DNA of 64,000 nucleotides from Paenibacillus rhizovicinus. Lineage in GTDB: Bacteria > Bacillota > Bacilli > Paenibacillales > Paenibacillaceae. This document shows, piece after piece, positions 52,805-60,870 of this stretch. A program made the position numbers and the translations under genes. The first letter of the stretch is position 1, and each line of letters starts with the position of its first letter. Below the pieces are notes generated by a model. That model was not told the origin of the DNA and made no database searches. It saw nothing but the letters and a program-made list of their open reading frames with translations. Location: the NCBI RefSeq assembly GCF_010365285.1, contig NZ_CP048286.1, positions 4,718,501-4,782,500 on the forward strand. The letters run 5' to 3'.

Positions 52805-53494
52805 ATGAGAGTGACGAGTCGGCCGGATTTGGAAATCGCGGGCATCGGCAGCGCTGCAGGCGGTCAGTACCATAGCGTAAAGTTGGAAGGGGTATGCAAA
52901 GCAGGCGATGCCATCGACTGCTTCGTCTTCACATCGAACGGCATGACGACGGTGGATGGCGGCATTCGGGCGGAAGAACGGCTTGAGGCCGCAGGCAAAT
53001 TGACCTGCCATGGCGGTTTGCAGACGCGTAAGGCGCAGCTTGAAGGCCAGTTGACGATCAACGGCCCGCTGCAGGCGGATCAGTTTGTCATGAACGGGTA
53101 TATGAAAGTCAGAGGCAATTGCGAGACGCAGGAGAGCAAAGTGAGGGGAGCGCTGTCCGTAGCCGGCTGGCTGACGGGCGACCAGCTCGAAATCATGCTG
53201 GAAGGACCCTGCGATGCAGAAGGCATCAAAGGTCGGCAAATCACGGTTAAACATGCCGGCAAAGGCGGTCTGCGGCGCTTGATTGAATCGATTATTCCGG
53301 TCTGGCATGTGCAAATGAAAGCACGGACGATCGAAGGAGAAATTATCGAGCTTGAGGAGACGATGGCGGAATTCGTCCGCGGGAATACGGTTATTATCGG
53401 TCCGGGCTGCGACATCGACAGGGTGGAGTACGTCACCGATCTGGTCATACATCCGCAGGCTCAGGTACGCTGGCGCCAACAAATCCAAGGGTAA
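52805..53494 (+). CDS. Bactofilin-like polymer-forming protein (YhbE-like)
   Basis: 229 residues made of short beta-strand turns with regular Gly/hydrophobic spacing (LEGVCKAGDAIDCFVFTSNGMTTVDGGIRAEERLEAAGKLTCHGGLQTRKAQLEGQLTI), the beta-helix pattern of bactofilins. It resembles B. subtilis YhbE/YhbF (BacE/BacF), cytoskeletal scaffolds linked to flagella. A less regular C-terminal part has IIPVWHVQMKARTIEGEIIELEETMAEFVRGN. GGAGG precedes the ATG by 8 bases. The second bactofilin gene starts 25 bases after it. Confidence 0.85.
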   Translation: MRVTSRPDLEIAGIGSAAGGQYHSVKLEGVCKAGDAIDCFVFTSNGMTTVDGGIRAEERLEAAGKLTCHGGLQTRKAQLEGQLTINGPLQADQFVMNGYMKVRGNCETQESKVRGALSVAGWLTGDQLEIMLEGPCDAEGIKGRQITVKHAGKGGLRRLIESIIPVWHVQMKARTIEGEIIELEETMAEFVRGNTVIIGPGCDIDRVEYVTDLVIHPQAQVRWRQQIQG

Positions 53495-53519
53495 TGAGGG
53501 ACGAGAGGAGGAAACGAAT

Positions 53520-54194
53520 ATGCAAGCGACAATGAAACGGAATATGAAGATTACCGGCACCGGTTCAACGAACGGCGGGAGCTTCCATAACGTCCGCGTT
53601 ATGGGCGAGGCTCAGATCCTCGGACCGCTTGAAAGCGAATCCTTCCGCAGCATGGGCACGCTCGACGTATCGGGTACGCTGCGGGCGGGAAACTACCGAC
53701 AAGTCGGGGAAGTCGTCATTAACGGCGACTTGGTCGGCAATCAGATTAGCATTCTTGGTCAGCTGGATATTTCGGGCAGCATTCGCGGCCGCGCCGTTAA
53801 GCTGAGAGGCCAGCTCGACGTGCATGGCGGCGAGTGCGAAGCCACCTCTTTCGAAGCGCGAGGCGGCTTCAATATCCATGGATTATTGAATGCGGGAGAG
53901 GTTGATATCCGGACTTGGGGACCCTGCCGGGTCAAGGAGATCGCCGGCAATCGAATCGTGGTTCGTCAAAGCAAATGGGGCGGACTGAAGCAGCTGTTCT
54001 CCGGTCAAGGTGCGATGACGCTGACGGCCGAGCTGATCGAGGGCGATTACGTTTACTTGGAGAATACGACTGCCGATGTCGTGCGAGGCGCGAACGTCAC
54101 GATCGGACCGGGCTGTAAAATCGGCCTTGTGGAATACCGCAAGCAGCTGAGGCGGATCGGCGCATCGCAAGTGAATGAGGAAGTGAAACGATAG
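53520..54194 (+). CDS. Bactofilin-like polymer-forming protein (YhbF-like)
   Basis: 224 residues from ATG 53520 after GAGGAGG. A paralogue of the preceding gene: MKITGTGSTNGGSFHNVRVMGEAQILGPLESESFRSMGTLDVSGTLRAGNYRQVGEVVINGDLVGNQISILGQLDISGSI is a right-handed beta-helix with about 10-residue turns. Both share the GRxIVV-x-x-x-x-GGLxxL segment and the ELIEGDYVYLENTTADVVRGxNVxIGPGCxI block. They probably co-polymerise beneath the membrane. An intrinsic terminator follows. Confidence 0.87.
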   Translation: MQATMKRNMKITGTGSTNGGSFHNVRVMGEAQILGPLESESFRSMGTLDVSGTLRAGNYRQVGEVVINGDLVGNQISILGQLDISGSIRGRAVKLRGQLDVHGGECEATSFEARGGFNIHGLLNAGEVDIRTWGPCRVKEIAGNRIVVRQSKWGGLKQLFSGQGAMTLTAELIEGDYVYLENTTADVVRGANVTIGPGCKIGLVEYRKQLRRIGASQVNEEVKR

Positions 54195-54291
54195 CGCTGG
54201 ATGAATTTCCAATTTCATGTAGACAGCATAAATAATGTCTGCTATGATGATGTCAATATTACATGTGCAGATCAATAGCGACCGCTATGCG

Positions 54292-54335
54292 AAGAACGCA
54301 AGCTCGGGCAATACGCCCGGCTTGCGTTCTTTTTG
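54292..54335 (+). terminator. Terminator between bactofilin and cpaB-like genes
   Basis: AAGAACGCAAGCtCGGGC pairs with GCCCGgCTTGCGTTCTT (one mismatch) around AATAC, then a T-rich tract that ends about 37 bases before the next start codon. Confidence 0.88.
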
Positions 54336-54371
54336 TTTTTCGGTCCTTATTTGCCGCGGAGGGATGGGGTT

Positions 54372-55097
54372 ATGAATCGCAAACGCAATGTGTTGATTTC
54401 GGTAACGGCTGCGCTCTTGTCGGGGCTGCTCGTATATGGCATCTATGTGCTTCAGCTAAGGCAGGTGAAGTTTCAAGAGACGGTGGATGTCGTCGTGCCT
54501 GTACGGTTCGTCGCGGCAGGTGAACGATTGAAGCCTGACCTCCTTGGAGTGAGGCAGATTGCCAAGGCTTCCTATTCGGAAGAGATGCTTCTTGCGAAGG
54601 ACGGACTGAACGGCATGGAAGTCGTCGTTCCGCTAGGGGCGAACGAGCCGCTGCTGCGGTGGAAGGTCGATAAGTTTCGGCTGCTGCCGGACAAGAGCCA
54701 ATCGACCTTCGGTATTCCGCGCGACTATGTGTTATCCGTGTCGAACGGCATCCGGGCAGGCGATAAAGTGATGGTTTACGCTTCAGGAGAATCGGCGGCG
54801 TCGGAGCGGCTGTTCGAGGATGCCGTCACGGTCGCTTCCGTTAAGACGGCAGGCAACATGGAAATCGACGATGTGAAGAATTCCAGCCTGATGTCGACGG
54901 CAAGCGGCGACAAGGAAGCCATGTATGCATCCAGACGCGATGCCATCGGCATGATCGATTATATCAACTTGAATTTGACGGAGGAACAGTGGCTCCGACT
55001 GGACTCGTTGTGCAAGAGCGGCAAGAGCAAAGTCGTCATCGCCTACTCGCCGGAATCGCTTGATGTCGGCGTTGCGGCGGCGGGGGATTCGCCATGA
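54372..55097 (+). CDS. CpaB-like SAF-domain protein of a Tad/Flp-type system
   Basis: 241 residues from ATG 54372 (GGAGGGATGGGG before it). A membrane anchor (VLISVTAALLSGLLVYGIYVL, residues about 6-26) precedes a SAF domain (VDVVVPVRFVAAGERLKPDLLGVRQIAKASY ... LLRWKVDKFRLLPDKS). Next comes a segment with GIRAGDKVMVYAS, as in CpaB/RcpC, which help assemble Flp pili. It opens a tight operon with ATPase and TadB/C-like genes, overlapping the next by 4 bases. Confidence 0.82.
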   Translation: MNRKRNVLISVTAALLSGLLVYGIYVLQLRQVKFQETVDVVVPVRFVAAGERLKPDLLGVRQIAKASYSEEMLLAKDGLNGMEVVVPLGANEPLLRWKVDKFRLLPDKSQSTFGIPRDYVLSVSNGIRAGDKVMVYASGESAASERLFEDAVTVASVKTAGNMEIDDVKNSSLMSTASGDKEAMYASRRDAIGMIDYINLNLTEEQWLRLDSLCKSGKSKVVIAYSPESLDVGVAAAGDSP

Positions 55098-55957
55098 TTC
55101 GCGAGGGAGCACGACTCGGGGCCGCGGCGCCGCTCATTGCGTTCGTGGGTACGACGCCGAATATCGGTACATCCTCGGCTGCCTTCGCCGCGGCGTGCCG
55201 AATCGCAGAGGAAAGCGGAGGCAGCGTCGGATTTCTGTGCCTCAATTTGAAGAGCGCGAAGACGCATCGGTATCTCGGCATCGACGAGCCGTCCGTGACG
55301 TTAGACTCGCTGCGGCCGGAGCTGGCGACGAGGGCGCTGCATCCCGAGAAGCTGCTTCGTTCCATGCATCGCTGCCGCAGATTATCAGGCGTGCATGTGC
55401 TGTTCGGCAATATGCTGCGCGATCAAGCGGAGTTTTACGCGATGGAAGAGATTGATCATCTGCTTGACGTCGCAGAGCAGGTTTTCGACGTCGTAGTCGC
55501 CGATGTCGGTGCCTACTGGGACAATGCCGCGACATTATGCGCGCTGCGCCGGGCGGCCACGCGAATTGTCGTTACGACAGGAGCGTTATCGCATTTTCAA
55601 GAGGACGGCCAGCGCTGGGTGAAACAATTGGCTCCGGTTTATGGCATTCCGGCAGATTCGTTTCAAAGTCTTGTCATTCATGCACCATGGGGTAAGGGAG
55701 GGTTTCATGTGAGAGACATTTGCAATGAACTCGGCGTGCCGTTGCTGGGCGAACATGCTTTGACGGAACCGATGCTCGCTCAGCTCGATAGCGGAACGCT
55801 GGAGGAATGGCTTGCTGAGAATGAACAGGGCAAGAAGGTGATGCAGGAACCCGCGAAAGCGATCGCCACCGCGAACGGATGGAAGCGTCAGCGGAAGCCG
55901 GCCATTCAGCCTTGGTACAAGAAGCTGCTGATGCATCGCGGAGGGGTGAGCTCATGA
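55094..55957 (+). CDS. CpaE/TadZ-like MinD-fold protein with degenerate P-loop
   Basis: 287 residues. The fold is that of MinD/ParA: FVGTTPNIGTSSAAFAAACRIAEE (17-40), later FDVVVADVGAYWDNAATLCALRRAATRIVVTTGA. The Walker A Lys motif (KGGxGKT) is changed to GTTPNIGTSS, lacking both Lys, so normal ATP hydrolysis is doubtful. TadZ/CpaE proteins localise Tad machines at the pole. It overlaps both neighbours by 4 bases. Alternatively it is only a structural hub of the complex. Confidence 0.8.
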   Translation: MIREGARLGAAAPLIAFVGTTPNIGTSSAAFAAACRIAEESGGSVGFLCLNLKSAKTHRYLGIDEPSVTLDSLRPELATRALHPEKLLRSMHRCRRLSGVHVLFGNMLRDQAEFYAMEEIDHLLDVAEQVFDVVVADVGAYWDNAATLCALRRAATRIVVTTGALSHFQEDGQRWVKQLAPVYGIPADSFQSLVIHAPWGKGGFHVRDICNELGVPLLGEHALTEPMLAQLDSGTLEEWLAENEQGKKVMQEPAKAIATANGWKRQRKPAIQPWYKKLLMHRGGVSS

Positions 55958-57432
55958 TGAAGGATCAGGCACGTTTCTCGCCGGCTGCTTTTTCATCGAA
56001 GCTGAGAGAGTCGGAGGAGAATGCGGATGCGTATGCCGCCTCGCTTGCTGGCGCCGGTGCAGAGCCGCTTCGGGATTTCCGCCGTTTGGCGGAGGACGTC
56101 CGGTCGTATTTGGCGCAGCCCCGGGGCGAAGCGGAGGAAGAACGGCGAGAATACAACGAGTGTTTGAACCGGGCGGTGCTGGGCTATACCGACGACCGCG
56201 AGCGTATCCTGGCGGTCATTGCGGACAGGCTGCTGCGCCAGCGGATTCATGAGCTGCCCGGTTACCGTCATCCCTATTCGACACTCGCGGAAGCATTGTT
56301 CGCGGAGGTGATCGGCATGAACGTGCTGGAGCTCGTGCTCCGGAATCGGGACGGTTTGGAAGAAATCCAGGTCGTCGGCACGGCGGTATTCGAGGTTCGA
56401 GGGGGTATAGCCCGTCCTTCCGTTTATACTTTTGCATCGCTTCGCGAGGTAGAGCGGATTCAGCAAAATCTCGTGCTGTACAACAACGATCGCATTACTC
56501 CGCGCAAGCGCTGGGCAGAGGTGATGCTTCGCGACGGCACGCGGGTCACGATGACGGGTTTCGGATTTACGGCGAAACCGACGCTTACGCTGCGGTTCTA
56601 TACCGTGCGCCGCTTCCAGCTGGGGCAGCTGAGCGAGCCGGAATTCGGCACGATCAGCGAGCGGCTTCGGCTTATGCTGCTCGCCGTGCTGCAGGCCAAA
56701 TTCAATGTTGTGATCATCGGTCCGACCAACTCGGGCAAAACGAACCTGATCAAGGCGCTGATCGGCGAACTGCCTGACGAGGAACGCCTCGTGACGATCG
56801 AGGGCAGGCACGAACTGATGCTGCAGCGGGACTTTCCGGCGAAGAACGTCATTGAATACGAAGTCGACGAGGAGGATCCGCAGCATCGTTCGGCGCAGGC
56901 TTTCAAGCTTGCGCTCAGGCAGTCCCCGCAGCGAATTATTCATGCGGAAATCAGGGACGAAGATGCGAATATCTACGTTCGGGCCTGTACCCGCGGACAT
57001 GCGGGCAGCATGACGACGCTGCATGCCAATACGCTCGAAGACGTCCCGGAGGCAATCGCCGATATGTGCCTGCAGGATGGCAGAGTCATGAATCCCGACC
57101 GGTTGACGAAGCGAATCGCGGAATATGTGACTCAAATCGGCATTGAAATGCGATTGATCGGAGGACGCCGCCGCTTGGTTCGCCTAGCCGAGATCGGCTG
57201 GGATAAGGGAGATACGGCGGTGAGGGAATGGGCGGTCTTCGATGAAGGGAGCGGGGAATGGCATTATCCGCATCTTCCATCCGCTGAAGCATTGGGCAGA
57301 TTGAAGCTGGGAGCGCGGCAGGAGTGGACGGATGCTTGGCCGGATCAAAGCCTAGGGATTGTTCCTGCTGCCGCAGGTGCCGTGCGCTCTGCGCGGTTGC
57401 TTCAGGACGGAGGAGCGTGGGCGGCGACATGA
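55954..57432 (+). CDS. TadA/CpaF-type secretion ATPase
   Basis: 492 residues from ATG 55954 (GGAGGGG 7 bases before). Walker A is IIGPTNSGKTN at about 255-265; the Asp-box/Walker B and His region read IIHAEIRDEDANIYVRACTRGHAGSMTTLHANTLEDVPEAIADM. The N-terminal 120 residues are a charged helical domain. It powers assembly or secretion by the membrane parts encoded next. The AEIRDE sequence where Walker B usually has GE-V-R-[GD]-x-E is typical of this subgroup. Confidence 0.9.
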   Translation: MMKDQARFSPAAFSSKLRESEENADAYAASLAGAGAEPLRDFRRLAEDVRSYLAQPRGEAEEERREYNECLNRAVLGYTDDRERILAVIADRLLRQRIHELPGYRHPYSTLAEALFAEVIGMNVLELVLRNRDGLEEIQVVGTAVFEVRGGIARPSVYTFASLREVERIQQNLVLYNNDRITPRKRWAEVMLRDGTRVTMTGFGFTAKPTLTLRFYTVRRFQLGQLSEPEFGTISERLRLMLLAVLQAKFNVVIIGPTNSGKTNLIKALIGELPDEERLVTIEGRHELMLQRDFPAKNVIEYEVDEEDPQHRSAQAFKLALRQSPQRIIHAEIRDEDANIYVRACTRGHAGSMTTLHANTLEDVPEAIADMCLQDGRVMNPDRLTKRIAEYVTQIGIEMRLIGGRRRLVRLAEIGWDKGDTAVREWAVFDEGSGEWHYPHLPSAEALGRLKLGARQEWTDAWPDQSLGIVPAAAGAVRSARLLQDGGAWAAT

Positions 57433-58364
57433 CCGGTTTCGGGCTAGTCATCATCGGCGCGGCCTTGTTCTGTACGCTGTTCGTGGCAGTCCGAAGCCTG
57501 CTGGATATCTGGCTCCACCGCCAGCAGATCGCCGGAAGGTTGAACTATCGGAAGGAGCGGCGTCTCGGGGAACGCTTGGCGAGGTACTTGCAGCGTTACG
57601 ATAAGGCGTACCGCCACCTGTCCGAGCTGCTGGAATCGCTGCAATCCAGCTTGCGTCCCGGTTCGATCGTCATTCTCAGCCTGCTGCTTCTTCTGGCAGG
57701 CGCTGCGTTCGGCGTCATGTTCTTCAAGAGCATGAAGGGGCTGCTGCTGCTTGGCGGCGTATTGGGGACACTGCCGTATTTGCTGCTCCGATCAATGCAG
57801 GTGCACCGGCAGATGAAGACGCGCATCGATTTCCTGCCGGCGATCGAGCTGTTTTATCAATGCTGTCTAGTTAGCGGCGGTAGACAGATTCGCACGGCAC
57901 TCCAGCGAACGGTGGAGGAGAAGCGGATGTTGGGGCCGATGCAGGCCGTATTCGAACAGCTGTACCGGAATATTTCCGTTCGCGGGGATGATGAGGCCAG
58001 CCTTCGGATCTTCGCAGCGTCGCTTGGCCATGTTTGGGCCGACTATTTTATTAATATCGTGCGTGCCGGGTTGTCGGAGGGACATCCCATTGCGGACAAC
58101 TTGAAGGATCTCATTACGGACATGCGCAAGGCGCGCCGGGCTAATCAACAGGAACGCAACAAGCTGCTGGAGATCCGGCTGGCGAACTTCTCGCCGCTCT
58201 TGTTTCTGCTGTTGTTCATGGGCGTCAATTTCCATTACAGCCCGGAGAATGCGTATCGGTATTACGTGCTGGACCCCGGCGGCCGCAACATGCTCTTGAA
58301 TGCAGCCGTCATGATCTTCTTGTCGTTCGTCATGGGTCTCTGGCTTTCGCGGAAAAAAATGTGA
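57429..58364 (+). CDS. TadB-like inner-membrane platform protein
   Basis: 311 residues from ATG 57429, overlapping the ATPase gene by 4 bases. Helix at about 3-24, a cytoplasmic part, two helices near 80-120, the T2SSF segment (TRIDFLPAIELFYQCCLVSGGRQIRTALQRTVEEKRMLGPMQAVFEQLYRNI), then two C-terminal helices. The order fits TadB/TadC platform proteins. It sits in the membrane and pairs with the TadC-like protein 19 bases on. Confidence 0.85.
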   Translation: MTGFGLVIIGAALFCTLFVAVRSLLDIWLHRQQIAGRLNYRKERRLGERLARYLQRYDKAYRHLSELLESLQSSLRPGSIVILSLLLLLAGAAFGVMFFKSMKGLLLLGGVLGTLPYLLLRSMQVHRQMKTRIDFLPAIELFYQCCLVSGGRQIRTALQRTVEEKRMLGPMQAVFEQLYRNISVRGDDEASLRIFAASLGHVWADYFINIVRAGLSEGHPIADNLKDLITDMRKARRANQQERNKLLEIRLANFSPLLFLLLFMGVNFHYSPENAYRYYVLDPGGRNMLLNAAVMIFLSFVMGLWLSRKKM

Positions 58365-58383
58365 AGGGAGTCTCGCGCCGACT

Positions 58384-59274
58384 ATGAGCAATGAACTTGG
58401 CATTCTCCTCATGTGGGCCGCGCTCGCCGTTCAGTATACGCTCGGCGTCGTGCTCGTCTTCTTTCTGCTGAAGGCGGTTTCCTTTAAGCGCCAACGCTTC
58501 GCCCACCTGGCGCTGTTGAAATGGCGGATGCATACGGTGAGCGACCGCTGGCTCCATCTAGCGGGATTGAACCGCGGCTCACAGTCTTTCAAGGAACGGG
58601 AACGTCTCCTTGCCGGATGCGGCTTTACGGGAGATGCAGCGCTGTATGTGCTGCCGCGCAGATTGTTTCTGGCGGGAACGCCGATTTGGAGCGCGGGGGC
58701 TTATGGGGTGGCGCATCTGCCGATTGCTTCGCTCCCTCCAGTGGCTGCACCGTTGGTGCTGGTTGTCTTCTTGTTATTACTCTTCTGGGATCAGCCTTGG
58801 CTGGAGGCGGTTCGCAAGACGAGAGCGGAACGCATGACCAAAGAGATTTACATTGTCAGCAATCAGCTGCTTTACCTCTCGGGGTCCTCGCTCCACATTC
58901 ATACCAAGCTAATGCGCTGTTTGCCTTTTACCCGCACGATGCGGGGAGATTTGCAGACGCTGCTCGGCGAATGGTATCACGATGCGGAAGGAGCGCTTCG
59001 CAGGCTTAAGCTGCGGCTCGGTACTGAAGAGGGACTGAGCTTCGTGGAAACGATCGATTCGCTGCGCCTGCATGAGAGCGAGCAGTATTACGAGTTATTG
59101 CGCCAACGTATCCAGGACTACAAGGAGAAGCTGGAACTGGCCAAGGACAGCCGCAAGGAATCGACGTCCTATTTTCTGTTCGTTCTCGCGGGCATTCCGA
59201 TTCTATACACGTTTCAAATCTTTATCTATCCCTGGGTCCGGGAAGGGCAGACGCTCTTTCAATCCCTTAATTAA
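58384..59274 (+). CDS. TadC-like inner-membrane platform protein
   Basis: 296 residues. Helices at about 5-30, 95-140 and 270-290 around a cytoplasmic T2SSF-like part (ERMTKEIYIVSNQLLYLSGSSLHIHTKLMRCLPFTRTMRGDLQTLLGEWYHDAEGALRRLKLRLGTEEGLSFVETIDSLR). It is weaker in sequence than TadB, but its position and layout support the call. A perfect AAAGGAGGTG site begins right after it for the next small gene. Confidence 0.75.
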   Translation: MSNELGILLMWAALAVQYTLGVVLVFFLLKAVSFKRQRFAHLALLKWRMHTVSDRWLHLAGLNRGSQSFKERERLLAGCGFTGDAALYVLPRRLFLAGTPIWSAGAYGVAHLPIASLPPVAAPLVLVVFLLLLFWDQPWLEAVRKTRAERMTKEIYIVSNQLLYLSGSSLHIHTKLMRCLPFTRTMRGDLQTLLGEWYHDAEGALRRLKLRLGTEEGLSFVETIDSLRLHESEQYYELLRQRIQDYKEKLELAKDSRKESTSYFLFVLAGIPILYTFQIFIYPWVREGQTLFQSLN

Positions 59275-59289
59275 AGGAGGTGAACGCAA

Positions 59290-59445
59290 ATGCGCAATAT
59301 TTTGATTACCGTCATGATGCTGGTCGTCGTTATTCTGCTGTTCAATGCTATTATTTCCAAGGATACGACGGGTACCCAATCGCAAATCCAATCGCAAGGC
59401 AATGCTGCTAACACCAAGATCAGCACCATGCTCTCCACGCCTTAA
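59290..59445 (+). CDS. Small membrane peptide, candidate Flp-type subunit or system component
   Basis: 51 residues, with a near-ideal AAAGGAGGTGA site before ATG 59290. N-terminal hydrophobic helix (MRNILITVMMLVVVILLFNAIIS), then a polar Ser/Thr/Gln/Asn tail. Size and shape resemble a Flp prepilin, but there is no Gly-x4-Glu-Tyr cut site, so pilin identity is unproven. It could be a holin-like or structural peptide of the same machine. Confidence 0.7.
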   Translation: MRNILITVMMLVVVILLFNAIISKDTTGTQSQIQSQGNAANTKISTMLSTP

Positions 59446-59478
59446 GCGAATGCCAAGTAACAAGAAGGAGGCATGACC

Positions 59479-59625
59479 ATGCGTTCGCTGCTTATGACGC
59501 TGCTGCTGATTATCGTCGCTATCGTGATTTACGGCAGCGTGACCGGCGGCGATGACGGCATGAACCGACAGCTGGAATTGTCCGGCCATCATATGAGCGA
59601 CGGCATTCAGAGGATGAGCCCATGA
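59479..59625 (+). CDS. Small membrane peptide with polar tail (unknown function)
   Basis: 48 residues from ATG 59479, 7 bases after AAGGAGG (ATG 59473 is too close). Hydrophobic N-terminus (MRSLLMTLLLIIVAIVIYGSV), then a polar, acidic, His-containing tail (TGGDDGMNRQLELSGHHMSDGIQRM). Same plan as the previous peptide. Overlaps the next gene by 4 bases. Confidence 0.7.
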   Translation: MRSLLMTLLLIIVAIVIYGSVTGGDDGMNRQLELSGHHMSDGIQRMSP

Positions 59626-60047
59626 AGAGTCTGCTCATGTTCGTGCTGCTTGCTGCCTTGATGTGCTGGTTCATGTTTTCTCCAATTTACAAGCATGTTC
59701 TTATCGTTCGCCAGGCGGTATTGCAGCAAGAGGTCGATTATTTGCTGGAGGTCGGGGCGAGCGGGGATTATGGCTACATTGACGCAGCGATGCTGCAGGG
59801 AGCGAAGGAGCGGCTTGCTGCCTACGGCTTGAATCCGGCGGATCTTGCGTTCGAGGTCACGTCGGACAACGGCGCGAACGCGATGGATAAGGCGCAGCCG
59901 CTGCCGCGCGGCGCGCCGTTGACGCTGACGGCAAGCTACCCTGTCGAAGGACTCTTCAATATCGATCGGTTAATTGGCGTGTCGCCTCCTTCGGCGGACG
60001 ATCGATTGAAAGCAGCCGGAACGAAAATGAGCGAATATGTCCCGTAG
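59622..60047 (+). CDS. Membrane-anchored protein of the Tad-like operon (unknown function)
   Basis: 141 residues. One N-terminal helix (SLLMFVLLAALMCWFMFSPIYKHVLIVRQAV), then an outside domain with DYLLEVGASGDYGYIDAAMLQGAKERLAAYGLNPADLAFEVTS, and a Pro-rich region. The layout (short inside, one helix, C-terminal outside) is like TadE/minor pseudopilins, and the N-terminus has no type IV cut motif. It overlaps the preceding peptide gene (ATGA). Confidence 0.75.
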   Translation: MKSLLMFVLLAALMCWFMFSPIYKHVLIVRQAVLQQEVDYLLEVGASGDYGYIDAAMLQGAKERLAAYGLNPADLAFEVTSDNGANAMDKAQPLPRGAPLTLTASYPVEGLFNIDRLIGVSPPSADDRLKAAGTKMSEYVP

Positions 60048-60206
60048 AATAAACGTTGATTCGATGTTGTTTGGATTTTGCTGGGACGATGCTGGGACGT
60101 AGAGCAGACATTAGCGCAGAGGAGGCGGGCGGCGGGCAGCATCCTCTTGAAGCGGGGCTGTCATATGGCGGCCTGCTGCGATTGCGGGAAAGGATCGAGA
60201 ACGACG

Positions 60207-60689
60207 ATGCATAAGCTTATGCTCGTAATACTGATGTCGGTCATCTGGATGCTGCTGCACGCGCTTCAGACCGATGAGGAGATGGCCGTCGCGGCTTTAT
60301 TTCAAGGCAAGCACGCCGTGAACCGCGCCGCGCATGCCGCCGCCCAGCAAGTGGACGCCGCAGCATTGGGGGAGGGAAGGCTGCATATCGATGAAGCGGC
60401 CGCCTTCGGGCAAGCGGGCATCTATTTGCAGCGGAACCTGCAGCTCGATGAGAACGGCAATCCATTGCCGGATGCTTATTTGAAGGAGCGGGTCGAAATC
60501 GTGGATTTCATGGTCATTAACGATGACCGGAGCTTTCCGTTTACATATCGGAACGATAGCTATGACTACGAGGTTACGCTTCGCCGGCCGGGCGTCGTAC
60601 TCATCGCCAAAATCGTATACCCGCGTCTGTTCAACGTCATCGATCCGATTGAGTGGACGATTAAAGGCACGGCAGAGCTGACGTCATAA
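60207..60689 (+). CDS. TadE/minor-pilin-like membrane protein
   Basis: 160 residues from ATG 60207; earlier in-frame starts are unlike a membrane anchor. N-terminal helix (LMLVILMSVIWMLLHALQ), then an Ala-rich helical stretch (EEMAVAALFQGKHAVNRAAHAAAQQVDAAAL) and a C-terminal beta part (YEVTLRRPGVVLIAKIVYPRLFNVIDPIEWTIKGTAEL). The pattern fits the pseudopilin-like TadE/F group. It ends the operon, before a terminator. The 159-base gap before it is larger than the other gaps in the operon. Confidence 0.7.
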   Translation: MHKLMLVILMSVIWMLLHALQTDEEMAVAALFQGKHAVNRAAHAAAQQVDAAALGEGRLHIDEAAAFGQAGIYLQRNLQLDENGNPLPDAYLKERVEIVDFMVINDDRSFPFTYRNDSYDYEVTLRRPGVVLIAKIVYPRLFNVIDPIEWTIKGTAELTS

Positions 60690-60697
60690 TACTCGCG

Positions 60698-60743
60698 AAA
60701 CGAACAAACCGCTTATCCGGACGCTTGTCGGATTGTTCGTTTT
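60698..60743 (+). terminator. Terminator of the Tad-like operon
   Basis: AAACGAACAAaCCG pairs with CGGaTTGTTCGTTT (one mismatch) around an 18-base loop, with TTTT. Confidence 0.8.
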
Positions 60744-60870
60744 AGACGAAAAAAAACCATTCTCAAGCGTCTCGCATGCCAGCGCAGCTTACTTTTTGCA
60801 AAGGGCTCTATTCATTCCGAGGGTTACGAATTAGAATGATGCTATAGCACGCCCTACAGGAGTGAATCGG

